Shown here piece by piece: positions 21,235-31,364 of a DNA stretch of 64,000 nt. Both the position numbers and the translations under genes were made by a program. The notes below the pieces were generated by a model. It worked only from the letters and a program-made list of their open reading frames with translations, did no database searches and had not been told where the DNA came from. Within the stretch, counting starts at the first letter, position 1. Every line of letters starts with the position of its first letter. Location: contig NC_010718.1 of assembly GCF_000020005.1 (NCBI RefSeq), positions 202,001-266,000 on the forward strand, read 5' to 3'. This stretch comes from Natranaerobius thermophilus JW/NM-WN-LF (lineage in GTDB: Bacteria > Bacillota > Natranaerobiia > Natranaerobiales > Natranaerobiaceae).

Positions 21235-21924
21235 TTGGGTCAAAAAATCAATCCTATTGGTTTAAGAATTGGAGTTATAAAAGATTGGCAATCAAACTGG
21301 TATGCAGATAAGAATTATACAGAACTTGTTCATGAAGATATAAAAATCAGAGAATACATTGAAAACAAATTATTCAATGCCGATGTTAGTGCCATTCAAA
21401 TAGATCGTGCTGCTAATAGAATTAAAGTTACACTTCATACAGCCAAGCCGGGAATGGTAATCGGTAAAGGCGGTAGTGGTGTAGAGAAGTTAAGATCTGA
21501 TATTGAAAACTTAACAGGTAAAAAGGTTCACATTAACGTAATGGAAGTTAAAACACCAGAGTTGGACGCACATCTAGCTGCTAAAAGTATCGCTATTGCA
21601 TTAGAAAGGCGTGTAGCCTTTAGAAGGGCGATGAAGCAGGCTGTTGGCAGAGCAATGCGACAAGGAGCTAAAGGAATCAAAGTAATGTGTAGTGGTCGAC
21701 TTGGAGGGGCAGAAATGAGTCGGACTGAATGGTATACAGAAGGTAATGTGCCCCTACAAACGCTAAGAGCTGACATTGATTACGGCATGGTTGAAGCTAA
21801 TACTGCCTATGGACAGATTGGGGTTAAGTGCTGGATTAACAAAGGTGAAGTACTACCAGAAGTTGATGAAAATGAGGAAACCAAAGAAGAGAATAAAGAA
21901 AAAAGTGAGGAAAAGAGTGAGTAA
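21235..21924 (+). CDS. rpsC: 30S ribosomal protein S3
   Basis: A 229-residue S3 with a KH domain ([15 protein letters not shown], about residues 78-92) that lines the mRNA entry channel and contributes to helicase activity. It starts with TTG after AAAAGGAGGG. The Glu/Lys/Ser-rich tail after residue 205 is a common variable extension and is strongly acidic here. Confidence 0.97.
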   Translation: MGQKINPIGLRIGVIKDWQSNWYADKNYTELVHEDIKIREYIENKLFNADVSAIQIDRAANRIKVTLHTAKPGMVIGKGGSGVEKLRSDIENLTGKKVHINVMEVKTPELDAHLAAKSIAIALERRVAFRRAMKQAVGRAMRQGAKGIKVMCSGRLGGAEMSRTEWYTEGNVPLQTLRADIDYGMVEANTAYGQIGVKCWINKGEVLPEVDENEETKEENKEKSEEKSE

Positions 21925-21941
21925 AAAGGAGGCAGGTAACT

Positions 21942-22376
21942 ATGTTAATGCCCAAAAGGACAAAATTCCGGCGCCAAATGAGAGGACGTATGAAGGGCAA
22001 GGCAAAGGGCGGTAAAGAGATAGCTTTTGGTGAATTTGGCCTTCAGGCCCTAGAGCCAGCTTGGATTAACAGTCGACAAATTGAGGCCGCTAGAATTGCC
22101 TTGACTAGGTATATAAAACGTGGTGGAAAAGTATGGGTTAAGATTTTTCCAGATAAGCCCGTTACCCAAAAACCTGCAGAAACAAGAATGGGTGGCGGAA
22201 AAGGTTCTCCAGAGTTCTGGGCAGCTGTAGTTAAACCAGGACGGATTTTATTTGAAGTTGCTGGAGTACCTAAGGAAACAGCCAGAGAAGCGATGAGACT
22301 GGCCTCCCATAAACTTCCTATTAAAACTAAATTTGTAGAACGTGAAGAGATGGGTGGTGACGCCAATGAAAGCTAA
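21942..22376 (+). CDS. rplP: 50S ribosomal protein L16
   Basis: A 144-residue L16 that supports the A-site side of the peptidyl transferase centre. The [17 protein letters not shown] start and [19 protein letters not shown] block are conserved. Translation may begin at ATG 21942 or at ATG 21948, which gives the more usual MPKRTKF start. Its 3' end overlaps the rpmC start. Confidence 0.97.
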   Translation: MLMPKRTKFRRQMRGRMKGKAKGGKEIAFGEFGLQALEPAWINSRQIEAARIALTRYIKRGGKVWVKIFPDKPVTQKPAETRMGGGKGSPEFWAAVVKPGRILFEVAGVPKETAREAMRLASHKLPIKTKFVEREEMGGDANES

Positions 22377-22563
22377 AGAAATAAGAGAAATGACTAATCG
22401 TGAATTAGAAGCCAAGCTAGATGAACTGAAAGAAGAACTATTTAATCTTAGGTTTCAAGTGGCTACAGGACAGATCGAAAATCCTATGCGTCTAAAACAG
22501 GTTAGGAAAGACATTGCCCGCGTCAAAACTATATTGAGAGAACGGGAATTGAATATTAGCTAA
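22366..22563 (+). CDS. rpmC: 50S ribosomal protein L29
   Basis: A 65-residue, two-helix L29 near the tunnel exit. ATG 22366 lies within the last codons of rplP, giving translational coupling, and follows GGTGGTGA. The longer frame from 22342 is rejected on length and family start ([10 protein letters not shown]). The [21 protein letters not shown] motif is diagnostic. Confidence 0.95.
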   Translation: MKAKEIREMTNRELEAKLDELKEELFNLRFQVATGQIENPMRLKQVRKDIARVKTILRERELNIS

Positions 22564-22592
22564 CAGTGGTCACGAGAGGAGGGATTATCCTT

Positions 22593-22850
22593 ATGGAACG
22601 AAGTAATAGAAAAGTAAGAACAGGACGAGTGGTAAGTGACAAAATGGATAAAACCAGAGTAGTACTTGTAGAAGGCAGAACTAAACATCCTCTTTACGAA
22701 AAAACTGTCAAACAGGCTAAAAAATTTAAAGCCCATGATGAAGCAAATGAAACTCGTGAAGGTGATGTAGTTAAAATTATGGAAACTCGTCCTACATCCA
22801 AAGATAAACGTTGGAGAATAGTTGATATTATCGAAAGAACTAAATTGTAA
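22593..22850 (+). CDS. rpsQ: 30S ribosomal protein S17
   Basis: An 85-residue S17, an OB-fold primary 16S rRNA-binding protein. It starts [24 protein letters not shown] 22593 follows GAGAGGAGGG, while the in-frame ATG... GTG-type start at 22566 lies before that site and is rejected. The [20 protein letters not shown] segment is characteristic. Confidence 0.96.
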   Translation: MERSNRKVRTGRVVSDKMDKTRVVLVEGRTKHPLYEKTVKQAKKFKAHDEANETREGDVVKIMETRPTSKDKRWRIVDIIERTKL

Positions 22851-22885
22851 AATGAATATTGCGCGGAGAAAGGAGGCCTAATTAG

Positions 22886-23254
22886 ATGATCCAAACAGAA
22901 TCTACCCTTCGAGTAGCCGATAACACTGGAGCACGCGAGATCCAATGCATAAAAGTTATTGGGGCAGGCCAAAAGCAATACGCCAATGTTGGCGATGTTA
23001 TAGTAGGAACTATCAAAGAAGCAACGCCAGGAGGGGTTGTTAAAAGAGGTCAGGTTGTCAGGGCTGTAATAGTTCGAACAAAACGGGGAATCAAAAGACC
23101 TGATGGTTCATATATCAGGTTCGATGAAAATGCTTGTGTTATAATTGATGAAAATAAAGATCCTCGTGGTACAAGAATATTCGGACCCGTTACACGTGAA
23201 TTGAGAGAGAAGAAATATATGAAGATTATTTCACTGGCTCCTGAAGTACTGTAG
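22886..23254 (+). CDS. rplN: 50S ribosomal protein L14
   Basis: A 122-residue L14 at the subunit interface (bridge B8), also the docking site of RsfS. It begins [19 protein letters not shown] and carries [15 protein letters not shown] near the C-terminus. A strong AAAGGAGG precedes the start. Confidence 0.98.
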   Translation: MIQTESTLRVADNTGAREIQCIKVIGAGQKQYANVGDVIVGTIKEATPGGVVKRGQVVRAVIVRTKRGIKRPDGSYIRFDENACVIIDENKDPRGTRIFGPVTRELREKKYMKIISLAPEVL

Positions 23255-23275
23255 ACGAAGGAGGTGTGACCTAGA

Positions 23276-23599
23276 ATGCCACAACAAAAACTGCATGTTA
23301 AATCAGGAGATACTGTAGTTGTTATTTCTGGAAAAGATAAAGGTAAAAGAGGAAAAGTTCTTCGAACTTTCCCATCTGAACAAAAAGTTTTGGTAGAAGG
23401 TGTGAACATGATTAATAAACACACCAGAGCAACACAGGAAAATCCTCAAGGTGGAATTGTTGAGCAGGAGGGCCCTGTTTACGCAGATAAAGTGATGGTT
23501 TATTGTTCTAAATGTCAAAAACCTGTAAGAACAGGTGCGAAAATCGATGATAAAGGTAATAAAAGTAGAATTTGTAAGAAATGCGGTGTGGAACTGTAA
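23276..23599 (+). CDS. rplX: 50S ribosomal protein L24 with C-terminal zinc ribbon
   Basis: A 107-residue L24, an assembly initiator with an N-terminal KOW motif (DTVVVISGKDKGKRGKV). The C-terminus has two cysteine pairs, CSKC (about residues 79-82) and CKKC (about 101-104), consistent with the zinc-ribbon version of L24. Confidence 0.97.
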   Translation: MPQQKLHVKSGDTVVVISGKDKGKRGKVLRTFPSEQKVLVEGVNMINKHTRATQENPQGGIVEQEGPVYADKVMVYCSKCQKPVRTGAKIDDKGNKSRICKKCGVEL

Positions 23600-23627
23600 C
23601 AGGTTTATGGAAAGGAGGGCGAGATAA

Positions 23628-24167
23628 TTGGCGCGTTTATTAGAACATTACCGTGGAGAAGTAAAACCCAAATTAAAAGATGAAATGGGTTATAAAAATA
23701 TCATGGAGGTTCCCAAACTAGAAAAAGTAGTTGTTAATATGGGAATTGGAGATGCTAAAGATAACCCTAAAATTCTTGACAACGCTGTTGAAAACCTTGA
23801 ACAAGTTACCGGGCAAAAGCCCGTTGTTACTAAAGCTAAAAGATCTATCGCAAACTTCAAAGTACGACAAGGTATGCCAGTAGGTTGTAAGGTAACTCTT
23901 AGAGGTGAGCGCATGTATCACTTCTTGGATAAACTTATTAATGTAGCATTACCTCGTGTTAGAGACTTTAAAGGTGTTTCACCCAAAGCTTTTGACGGAC
24001 GAGGGAACTACTCTCTCGGATTAAAAGAGCAAATGGTGTTTCCTGAACTAGAGTATGACGATATCGAAAGAGTTCAGGGTATGGACATCATCATTGCTAC
24101 AACCGCTGAAACTGACGAAGAAGCCAAAAAACTGTTAGAACGACTTGGCATGCCTTTTAGCGGTTAA
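23628..24167 (+). CDS. rplE: 50S ribosomal protein L5
   Basis: A 179-residue L5, which binds 5S rRNA with L18 and contacts S13 across the subunit interface. TTG start after AAAGGAGGG. Conserved segments include [29 protein letters not shown] and [17 protein letters not shown]. Confidence 0.98.
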   Translation: MARLLEHYRGEVKPKLKDEMGYKNIMEVPKLEKVVVNMGIGDAKDNPKILDNAVENLEQVTGQKPVVTKAKRSIANFKVRQGMPVGCKVTLRGERMYHFLDKLINVALPRVRDFKGVSPKAFDGRGNYSLGLKEQMVFPELEYDDIERVQGMDIIIATTAETDEEAKKLLERLGMPFSG

Positions 24168-24194
24168 ATTGAAACTGACAAAGGAGGGTGACTG

Positions 24195-24380
24195 ATGGCT
24201 AGAAAGTCTTTAATAGCGAAAGCTAAAAAGCGGCCTAAATTTAAAACACGAGCTTACAATAGATGCAAAATTTGTGGTCGTTCTCATGCTTACTTGAGGA
24301 AATTTGGCATGTGTAGAATATGCTTTAGAGAACTGGCTCATGAAGGCAAATTGCCAGGTGTAAGAAAGGCTAGTTGGTAA
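24195..24380 (+). CDS. rpsN: 30S ribosomal protein S14, zinc-type (type Z)
   Basis: The 61-residue short form of S14 with the four zinc cysteines in CKICGRSH and [10 protein letters not shown]14 is a head protein near the decoding region. The stop region overlaps the longest version of the next frame, but rpsH actually starts downstream at 24407. Confidence 0.97.
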   Translation: MARKSLIAKAKKRPKFKTRAYNRCKICGRSHAYLRKFGMCRICFRELAHEGKLPGVRKASW

Positions 24381-24406
24381 AACGAGGAAGGAAGGAGGTC
24401 GAAACG

Positions 24407-24805
24407 ATGACAATGACAGATCCTATTGCAGATATGTTAACTCGCATCAGGAATGCCCAATCCGTGTATCACAAACAAGTTGAGATACCGGCTTCGAAAT
24501 TAAAAAGAGAACTTGTTGATATTTTGAAAAGAGAAGGTTATATTAACGACTTTGAATATATAGATGACAACAAACAGGGGATTTTAAGAATTGAGCTTAA
24601 GTATAGCGATAATGACGAACAGGTGATCAGTGGTTTAAAAAGAATTAGTAAACCGGGCTTAAGAGTATATGCCAAAAAAGATGAAATCCCAAGAGTCCTA
24701 GGTGGTCTGGGAATTGCCGTAGTATCTACGTCTAGTGGCCTCTTAACAGATAGAGAGGCCAGAGATCAAGGTATCGGTGGCGAAATACTTTGTTATATCT
24801 GGTAA
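24407..24805 (+). CDS. rpsH: 30S ribosomal protein S8
   Basis: A 132-residue S8, primary binder of the 16S central domain and in many bacteria the repressor of the spc operon. ATG 24407 follows GGAAGGAGG and gives the family start [17 protein letters not shown]; an upstream frame start at 24374 is rejected because it overlaps rpsN and the ribosome binding site. [20 protein letters not shown] is the conserved C-terminal block. Confidence 0.97.
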   Translation: MTMTDPIADMLTRIRNAQSVYHKQVEIPASKLKRELVDILKREGYINDFEYIDDNKQGILRIELKYSDNDEQVISGLKRISKPGLRVYAKKDEIPRVLGGLGIAVVSTSSGLLTDREARDQGIGGEILCYIW

Positions 24806-24833
24806 GAACAAGGTGGAAATGGAGGTGTAAGGA

Positions 24834-25370
24834 ATGTCCCGGATTGGTAAAAAGCCTATAGAAATACCTGATAGCGTTGATATCAGTATAAACAATAATG
24901 AAGTTACAGTAAAAGGGCCCAAGGGTGAGTTGAGCCAAGTTGTTGACCAGTCAATTATCCTAGAAGAAGAGGAAGGACAATTGTTAGTCAAAAGGCCAAC
25001 GGACAGTAACCATCATAAATCCCTTCATGGTCTATCCAGAAGTTTAATTGCCAATATGGTTGAAGGTGTAACCAATGGCTTTGAAAGACATTTGGAAATA
25101 GTCGGGGTTGGTTATCGAGCGCAGATGCAAGGGAAAAACCTTGTATTAAATGTAGGTTACTCACACCCTGTTACAATAGAACCACCTGAAGGTGTGGAGA
25201 TTGAAGTACCCAAAAACAACCAAATTATTGTAAAAGGTACTGATAAAGAAGTTGTTGGACAGGTGGCTGCAAGAATTAGAGCTGTACGCAAACCTGAACC
25301 TTATAAAGGTAAAGGTATTAAATACGCAGAGGAACAAATTATTCGTAAGGTCGGTAAAACTGGCAAATAG
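24834..25370 (+). CDS. rplF: 50S ribosomal protein L6
   Basis: A 178-residue L6 made of two repeated alpha/beta domains, located near the factor-binding site. It begins [12 protein letters not shown] and ends with [24 protein letters not shown], the standard signature. Confidence 0.98.
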   Translation: MSRIGKKPIEIPDSVDISINNNEVTVKGPKGELSQVVDQSIILEEEEGQLLVKRPTDSNHHKSLHGLSRSLIANMVEGVTNGFERHLEIVGVGYRAQMQGKNLVLNVGYSHPVTIEPPEGVEIEVPKNNQIIVKGTDKEVVGQVAARIRAVRKPEPYKGKGIKYAEEQIIRKVGKTGK

Positions 25371-25398
25371 GTCTTAAGTGAGAAAGGAGTGAAGTTGT

Positions 25399-25764
25399 AT
25401 GCCGCGTTTTGATAGAAAACAAGCACGTAAAAAACGTCATCGACGGGTAAGAAAAAAAATATATGGCACTTCTGAAAGGCCTAGACTAAATGTTTATCGA
25501 AGTGCCAAAAACATTCACGCTCAAGTGATAGATGATAATAGAGGGCATACTTTAGTGCATGCTTCTACCCTGGATCCAGAAATTAAAGATGACTATCAGG
25601 GCAAGAACAACCAAGAAGCTAGCGCTGCTGTAGGCAGGTTGATTGCAAAGAGATCTAAAGATAAAGGAATAGAAGATGTGATATTTGACAGAGGTGGATA
25701 TTTATATCACGGCAGGGTGAAAGCCTTGGCGGAAGCAGCACGTGAAGAAGGACTGAACTTTTAA
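25399..25764 (+). CDS. rplR: 50S ribosomal protein L18
   Basis: A 121-residue L18 that binds 5S rRNA with L5. A basic N-terminal tail ([16 protein letters not shown]) precedes the conserved [20 protein letters not shown] core and the [24 protein letters not shown] end. Confidence 0.98.
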   Translation: MPRFDRKQARKKRHRRVRKKIYGTSERPRLNVYRSAKNIHAQVIDDNRGHTLVHASTLDPEIKDDYQGKNNQEASAAVGRLIAKRSKDKGIEDVIFDRGGYLYHGRVKALAEAAREEGLNF

Positions 25765-25793
25765 GATAATCGACGAGAAGGAGGGAAAAGGTT

Positions 25794-26300
25794 TTGCGCA
25801 GAAAAGACTTTGACCCAAACAAACTTGATTTAAGTGAAAAAGTAGTAGAAATAAATCGTGTTACTAAAGTTGTTAAAGGTGGTCGCCGTTTTAGTTTCAG
25901 TGCCCTAGTAGTCGTTGGGGATGAAAATGGCTATGTTGGAGCCGGAAACGGTAAGGCCGTCGAAGTACCTGAAGCTATTAGAAAAGGTATTGAAGATGCT
26001 AAGAAAAACCTCATCAAAGTGCCAATGGTAGGAACTACTATACCACACGAAATTGTTGGTCGAGATGGAGGTGGCCAGGTCCTATTAAAGCCTGCTTATG
26101 AAGGTACAGGAGTTATTGCAGGTGGACCCGTTCGTGCCGTCTTAGAACAGGCTGGAATCAGAGACATTTTAACCAAGTCCTTAGGCTCCAATAATGCCAA
26201 AAGTATGGTAAATGCAACTATTGCAGGTTTAAACCAATTAAAAACTGCAGAACAAGTGGCCAGACTACGCGGTATATCTGTTAAAGACCTACAGGGTTAG
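25794..26300 (+). CDS. rpsE: 30S ribosomal protein S5
   Basis: A 168-residue S5 with an N-terminal double-stranded RNA-binding-like domain and a C-terminal domain. It shapes the mRNA entry site and decoding fidelity. TTG start after GAAGGAGGG. Conserved [15 protein letters not shown] and [21 protein letters not shown] segments are seen. Confidence 0.98.
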   Translation: MRRKDFDPNKLDLSEKVVEINRVTKVVKGGRRFSFSALVVVGDENGYVGAGNGKAVEVPEAIRKGIEDAKKNLIKVPMVGTTIPHEIVGRDGGGQVLLKPAYEGTGVIAGGPVRAVLEQAGIRDILTKSLGSNNAKSMVNATIAGLNQLKTAEQVARLRGISVKDLQG

Positions 26301-26312
26301 GAGGGATTTGGA

Positions 26313-26504
26313 ATGGCTGATAAAAAATTAAAAGTAACTCTGAAACGCGGTTTAATCGGAGTTTCAGATGGAAAGATAAGGACTATTAAAGCACTAGGAC
26401 TTAAAAAACGGAGTCACTCCGTTATAAAAAATGATACTCCAGAAATTCGAGGTATGATTGATAAAGTTAGCAACCTTGTTGAAGTCGAGGAATTGGAAGC
26501 TTAG
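26313..26504 (+). CDS. rpmD: 50S ribosomal protein L30
   Basis: A 63-residue L30 with the [10 protein letters not shown] start and [14 protein letters not shown] end. It begins 12 bases after rpsE, as is usual in the spc cluster. Confidence 0.97.
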   Translation: MADKKLKVTLKRGLIGVSDGKIRTIKALGLKKRSHSVIKNDTPEIRGMIDKVSNLVEVEELEA

Positions 26505-26524
26505 TTTTAAGGAGGTGGGAACAG

Positions 26525-26965
26525 TTGAGATTGCATGAATTAAGACCTAAAACTAACTATAAAAAGTCACGAAAGAGAAAAGGACGTGGGATGAGTTCCG
26601 GTCTGGGAAAAACGGCAGGCCGGGGCCATAAAGGTCAAAATGCAAGAACCGGTGGTGGAGTTCGTCCAGGTTTTGAAGGTGGTCAAATGCCTTTACAAGA
26701 GCGACTGCCTAAAAGAGGTTTTACTAATGCCTTCAAAAAAGAATATGCCATCGTTAATGTAGAAACTCTTAATGATTTTGAAGAAGGAACCGAAATAACT
26801 CCTGAAGTTTTACTAGAAAGTAAAGTAATTAAAGGTGTTAAAGACGGAATAAAAGTTCTAGGCAAAGGTGAGATTGACAAAAAAATAACAGTAAAGGCCC
26901 ATAAATTTTCTAAACAAGCAAAAGAAAAAATTGAGGAAGCCGGTGGAAAGGTAGAGGTGATTTAG
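26525..26965 (+). CDS. rplO: 50S ribosomal protein L15
   Basis: A 146-residue L15, a late-assembly 50S protein with a Gly/Arg-rich N-terminal extension ([21 protein letters not shown]) that penetrates rRNA. TTG start after AAGGAGGTGG. secY begins one base after its stop, implying coupling. Confidence 0.98.
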   Translation: MRLHELRPKTNYKKSRKRKGRGMSSGLGKTAGRGHKGQNARTGGGVRPGFEGGQMPLQERLPKRGFTNAFKKEYAIVNVETLNDFEEGTEITPEVLLESKVIKGVKDGIKVLGKGEIDKKITVKAHKFSKQAKEKIEEAGGKVEVI

Positions 26966-26966
26966 G

Positions 26967-28226
26967 GTGCTTGGTACTCTCGTTAATGCATGGCGCATTA
27001 AGGACCTGAGACAAAAGTTGATTTTCACCTTGGCTATGTTGTTTGTTTTTAGATTAGGTGCTCACGTACCGGTTCCTGGAATAGATGCTACACAAATTCA
27101 ACAGCTGTTTGAAGGGCAAGATTTATTCGGGTTTTTAAATGTAATAGCTGGTGGAGCCTTGAGCCAGTTGTCAATATTTGCCATGAGTATTACCCCATAC
27201 ATCAATGCTTCAATTATCATGCAACTGTTAACTGTAGTTGTTCCAAAATTTGAGCAATGGTCCAAAGAAGGTCAAGAAGGAAAGAAAAAGTTAGCCCAGT
27301 ATACTCGTTACGGGACAGTAATAATTGCTTTTCTGCAGGCCATAGGTATGACTTTAGGTCTATTAAGGCCTGCAGTAGTAGACCCGAGCTTTACATCTTA
27401 TATGGTAATAATTCTGTCTCTTACGGCAGGAACTGCTTTTCTTATGTGGCTTGGTGAACAGATTAATGATAGAGGTATTGGAAATGGAATTTCCATCATT
27501 ATATTTGCTGGAATAGTATCCCGGATACCTCAGGTTATTACTACAATGTACGAAATGGTAAGAGTGGGAGAAATTAATATTTTACTGGTGCTAGTATTAC
27601 TAGCTATACTCTTGAGTGTAATTGTAGGAGTTGTAGCCTTACAGGAAGGTCGTAGACAGATTCCAGTACAATATGCTAAAAGAGTTGTAGGTCGAAAGAT
27701 GTACGGTGGTCAGTCAACTCACATTCCATTAAAAGTAAATCAAGCAGGGGTAATCCCGGTAATCTTTGCATCATCAATTCTGATGTTTCCGGAAACTATA
27801 GCGCAATTCATACAACACCCCATTGCTGTTAGTATAGCAAATGCGATAGGATTTGGAACACCACTGAATACAGTTCTGTATGTTGTTTTAATAGTTTTCT
27901 TCACCTACTTCTATACAGCAATCCAGTTTAACCCTCAAGATATGGCAGACAATATGAAAAAATACGGTGGTTTTATACCCGGTATCAGACCTGGTAAACC
28001 CACAGCCAAATATTTAAGTAAAATCATGGATAGAATTACTCTTGCCGGAGCTTTTGCCCTGGCGGGTATTGTTATCTTACCAATATTACTCGATGGTGTA
28101 GTAGAGATGAACATTATGTTTGGTGGAACGGCATTGATCATTATGGTAGGTGTGGCTTTGGAGACAATGAAGCAAATCGAGAGCCAGATGTTGATGAGAC
28201 ACTATCAAGGCTTTATGAAGAAGTGA
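26967..28226 (+). CDS. secY: Preprotein translocase subunit SecY
   Basis: A 419-residue integral membrane protein with about ten transmembrane segments, the protein-conducting channel of the Sec translocon together with SecE (598-789). The FRLGAHVPVPGID region, the TPYINASIIMQLL segment of the lateral gate and the C-terminal MKQIESQMLMRHYQGFMKK tail are standard. The GTG start directly follows rplO. Confidence 0.98.
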   Translation: MLGTLVNAWRIKDLRQKLIFTLAMLFVFRLGAHVPVPGIDATQIQQLFEGQDLFGFLNVIAGGALSQLSIFAMSITPYINASIIMQLLTVVVPKFEQWSKEGQEGKKKLAQYTRYGTVIIAFLQAIGMTLGLLRPAVVDPSFTSYMVIILSLTAGTAFLMWLGEQINDRGIGNGISIIIFAGIVSRIPQVITTMYEMVRVGEINILLVLVLLAILLSVIVGVVALQEGRRQIPVQYAKRVVGRKMYGGQSTHIPLKVNQAGVIPVIFASSILMFPETIAQFIQHPIAVSIANAIGFGTPLNTVLYVVLIVFFTYFYTAIQFNPQDMADNMKKYGGFIPGIRPGKPTAKYLSKIMDRITLAGAFALAGIVILPILLDGVVEMNIMFGGTALIIMVGVALETMKQIESQMLMRHYQGFMKK

Positions 28227-28245
28227 TATTTTAGGGGGGTAAGAA

Positions 28246-28890
28246 ATGCGCATAATTTTAATGGGACCTCCAGGAGCAGGAAAAGGAACACAAGCTGAAA
28301 AACTATCAAAAGAATTGGATGTACCACACATTGCAACAGGTGACATTTTTCGAAAAGCTGTATCCGAAGGAACTGAACTTGGCAAAGAAGCTAAATCTTA
28401 CATGGATGCTGGACAGTTGGTTCCTGACGATGTTGTAATAGGAATTGTTGAAGAAAGATTAAAAAAGCCGGATTGTCATGAAGGTTTTATATTAGATGGT
28501 TTCCCTCGTACAGTGACTCAGGCTGAAGCCCTTGATAAAGTGTTGAGTGACAACCCCTTGACAGCGGCAGTATATATCGATGTATCAAAGGATGAATTGA
28601 TAGATAGACTTTCAGGTCGTAGGATTTGTAGAAAATGCGGTAAAAGTTATCATATTAAGTTTAATCCTCCTCAAGTTCGGGGAGTCTGTGATGAGGACGA
28701 AGGCGAACTATATCAGAGAGACGACGATAATGAGGAAACGGCAAAAGAGCGACTGGAAGTTTATTTAGAAAATACCCAACCCCTGGTGGAGTATTACCAG
28801 GATCGAGGGATTTTAAAGAAAATTGACGGTACTAAGTCGCCTGAAGAGGTCTTCCGCGATATACTAAAGGCAGTGCAAGCAAAACAATGA
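28246..28890 (+). CDS. adk: Adenylate kinase (zinc-lid form)
   Basis: A 214-residue adenylate kinase interconverting ATP + AMP and 2 ADP. P-loop [10 protein letters not shown] is at residues 7-16. The long LID domain has Cys128, Cys131, Cys148 and Asp151, the Cys3-Asp zinc site of many Gram-positive enzymes. The ATGA overlap with map suggests coupled translation; secY-adk-map order is typical. Confidence 0.98.
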
Positions 28891-29636
28891 TTATTAAAAA
28901 AAGTAACCAAGAGCTAGAATTGATGAGAGTAGCAGGAAGAATCGTAGCAGAAACCCATCAAAAAGTTGCTGAAGCAATTACTCCAGGCATAACCACTGTA
29001 GAATTGGATAAAATAGCGGAAGACTATATAAAAAGGCAAAATGCTCATCCCTCTTTTAAAGGCTACCACGGGTTTCCGGCGAGCATATGTGCTTCAATAA
29101 ATCATGAAGTTGTGCACGGAATTCCTGCCATTAAAAAATTGCAGGAAGGAGATATCATCAGTATAGATATTGGTGCTAATTATAAAGGTTATCATGGTGA
29201 TGCAGCAAAAACTTACAAAGTGGGAGCCGTCGATGGTCAACTAGAAGAGCTCATAGACGTAACAGAGCAATCACTGTTTAAGGGTATTGAGCAGGCGGTT
29301 CCTGGCAATAGATTGAGTGATATCTCCCATGCTGTAGAAAAACATGTAAACAATCATAATTTCTATGTAGTAAAAAAATATGTAGGACACGGAATAGGTA
29401 GTGCTATGCATGAAGCACCTGAAATACCTAACTTTGGGCCTCCTGGAAAAGGACCTCGACTAAAAGCAGGGATGGTATTTGCCATCGAACCTATGGTAAA
29501 TATAGGTACTTCTGAAGTTAAAACTTTGGATGATCACTGGACGGTTATAACAGCGGATGAAAGCGCTTCGGCTCACTTTGAACATACAGTGGCCATAACT
29601 GATTCAGAACCAGAAATTTTAACAAAACTGACCTAA
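28887..29636 (+). CDS. map: Methionine aminopeptidase, type I
   Basis: This 249-residue cytosolic metallopeptidase removes initiator methionine. Metal ligands of the pita-bread fold are visible: [14 protein letters not shown] (two Asp), GHGIG (His), and the two glutamates in AIEPMVNIG and FEHTVAIT. It overlaps adk by four bases. Confidence 0.97.
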
Positions 29637-29678
29637 CAAGTGTAAGGGATCAGGGATTATTAATAGCGAGGGGACTTT

Positions 29679-29705
29679 CTCTCCAAATTGTTTAAGAAAG
29701 GAGAG
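29679..29705 (+). promoter_or_regulatory. Hairpin covering the ribosome binding site of the KOW-protein gene
   Basis: CTCTCC (29679-29684) can pair with GGAGAG (29700-29705), extendable by TT/AA with one bulge; GGAGAGG is the ribosome binding site of the TTG start at 29713. It may limit translation unless a protein or the ribosome opens it. Stability is modest. Confidence 0.35.
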
Positions 29706-29712
29706 GAATACT

Positions 29713-29994
29713 TTGCAGAAATTACAGGTGGGCCAGCTTGTGTGTTCCAATCAAGGGCGAGATGCTGGACGGCTATATATAGTAGTAGAAATATTAGATG
29801 AAGAATTTGTGAGAGTTTCCGATGGCCAAAAAAAGCCCCTATCTCGGTCTAAAAAAAAGAATATCAAGCATTTGCAGAAATATAACAAATTTATTTCAAA
29901 AGACTTAATAGCAAAGTTGACCAACAAAAAAGCTAGTGATAGGGAGTTAAGATTTGAAGTAGAAGATTTCAAAAGCCAGATTGAAGCTGAATGA
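29713..29994 (+). CDS. KOW-domain RNA-binding protein (L14e/L6e/L27e-like)
   Basis: A 93-residue protein with an N-terminal KOW-like barrel ([31 protein letters not shown]), followed by a basic helix-rich region ([16 protein letters not shown]). This family is commonly found between map and infA in Clostridia and resembles archaeal/eukaryotic L14e-type ribosomal proteins; its precise binding site is unknown. TTG start after AAAGGAGAGG, and its end overlaps the longest infA frame by four bases. Confidence 0.85.
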   Translation: MQKLQVGQLVCSNQGRDAGRLYIVVEILDEEFVRVSDGQKKPLSRSKKKNIKHLQKYNKFISKDLIAKLTNKKASDRELRFEVEDFKSQIEAE

Positions 29995-30029
29995 TTTCTT
30001 TAACTAAAAGGAGGGAAGAACTCAGCTAT

Positions 30030-30248
30030 ATGTCAAAAAAAGAGGCGATTGAAGTTGAAGGTACGGTGGTAGAGCCGTTACCTAATGCCATGTTTAGAGT
30101 AGAGTTGGAAAATGGGCACAAAATATTAGCCCATGTTTCAGGAAAAATTAGAATGAACTATATTAGAATTTTACCTGGCGATAAGGTGAAAGTAGAATTA
30201 TCTCCTTATGATCTTAGTCGTGGTAGAATTACGTACAGATATAAATAG
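30030..30248 (+). CDS. infA: Translation initiation factor IF-1
   Basis: A 72-residue OB-fold protein that occupies the 30S A site during initiation. ATG 30030 gives the standard start [19 protein letters not shown] after AAAGGAGGG; the longer frame from 29991 is rejected on length and the position of the ribosome binding site. The [10 protein letters not shown]-terminus is diagnostic. Confidence 0.97.
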   Translation: MSKKEAIEVEGTVVEPLPNAMFRVELENGHKILAHVSGKIRMNYIRILPGDKVKVELSPYDLSRGRITYRYK

Positions 30249-30286
30249 TGATAGCAGACTAAAAAGAGCCAGAAGGAGGTTTAATG

Positions 30287-30400
30287 ATGAAAACCAGGCC
30301 TTCAGTAAAACCAATTTGCGAGCGTTGTAAAGTGATTAAACGAAGAGGAAAAGTTATGGTTATATGCTCTAATCCCAAACACAAACAGAAACAGGGGTAA
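30287..30400 (+). CDS. rpmJ: 50S ribosomal protein L36 (zinc-type)
   Basis: A 37-residue protein, below common ORF cutoffs: it starts with ATG 30287 and ends TAA at 30398-30400. The sequence [17 protein letters not shown] followed by [11 protein letters not shown] has the zinc ligands Cys11, Cys14, Cys27 and His32 of the C+ form. A GAAGGAGG ribosome binding site precedes two adjacent ATG codons (30284, 30287); the second gives the family start. Confidence 0.95.
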   Translation: MKTRPSVKPICERCKVIKRRGKVMVICSNPKHKQKQG

Positions 30401-30498
30401 TAACCAAATTTAAATTTTAAAGGGATTTAGCATAGCTGAGTAAAAATTAATTTTTCTGGGTAAAATATTAGATTAGTTTAACAGGAGGTGGAAAGTTA

Positions 30499-30864
30499 AT
30501 GGCCAGAATAGCTGGAGTTGATCTGCCGAGAAACAAACGGGTTGCTATCGGCTTGACTTATATTTATGGAATCGGTCACAGCAAAGCCGAAGAAATTGTT
30601 GAACAAACCGGCGTTTCAACAGATACACGGGTAAAAGATCTAACTGAAGATGAAGTTAACAGGCTACGCAGTACGATTGATAATGATTATACTGTAGAAG
30701 GTGATCTTAGACGAGAAATTTCCATGAATATCAAAAGACTAATGGAGATAGGTTGCTATCGCGGTCTGAGACATCGACGTGGCTTGCCAGTTAGAGGACA
30801 AAGTACTAAAAACAATGCTAGGACCCGAAAAGGACCTAAGCGAACAGTTGGCGCAAAGAGATAA
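30499..30864 (+). CDS. rpsM: 30S ribosomal protein S13
   Basis: A 121-residue S13 of the 30S head, contacting L5 and P-site tRNA. The [15 protein letters not shown] start and the [19 protein letters not shown] end are diagnostic. CAGGAGGTGG precedes the ATG; a 98-nt AT-rich spacer separates it from rpmJ. Confidence 0.98.
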   Translation: MARIAGVDLPRNKRVAIGLTYIYGIGHSKAEEIVEQTGVSTDTRVKDLTEDEVNRLRSTIDNDYTVEGDLRREISMNIKRLMEIGCYRGLRHRRGLPVRGQSTKNNARTRKGPKRTVGAKR

Positions 30865-30941
30865 CGAAAATTAAAGACTCCCAGAATTGTTATCTTTAAT
30901 AAAAAAGAGGTTTTGCAAAAACTCTTTAAGGAGGGAAAAGA

Positions 30942-31337
30942 ATGGCTAGAAGAAAACGGGCAGCAGCTCGAAAAAAGAAAGTTAAAAAGAATATAGAGTC
31001 GGGGATTGCCACTATTAACTCAACATTTAACAACACTCTAGTTAACATCACTGATAGTGATGGCAATACCATGGCATGGTCTAGTTCAGGTGCTTGCGGA
31101 TTTAAAGGCTCCAGAAAAGGAACTCCATATGCCGCGCAAATTGCTGCTGAGACAGCTGCCAAGACAGCCATGGAAGATGGCTTAAAAGGGGTGGAAGTTC
31201 GCGTTAAAGGCCCAGGGTCAGGAAGAGAAGCTGCAATTCGTTCCTTACAGGCTGCAGGATTGGAAATTAACGCTATCAAAGATATAACTCCAATTCCTCA
31301 CAATGGATGCCGACCACCCAAAAGACGTAGAGTATAA
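30942..31337 (+). CDS. rpsK: 30S ribosomal protein S11
   Basis: A 131-residue S11 of the 30S platform near the anti-Shine-Dalgarno region. [17 protein letters not shown] and [19 protein letters not shown] are conserved blocks. The leader contains an imperfect hairpin (AAAGAG near 30904 with CTCTTT near 30921) of unknown significance. Confidence 0.98.
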   Translation: MARRKRAAARKKKVKKNIESGIATINSTFNNTLVNITDSDGNTMAWSSSGACGFKGSRKGTPYAAQIAAETAAKTAMEDGLKGVEVRVKGPGSGREAAIRSLQAAGLEINAIKDITPIPHNGCRPPKRRRV

Positions 31338-31364
31338 CTTAAAATTAGGAGGTGTTTATGCGAT

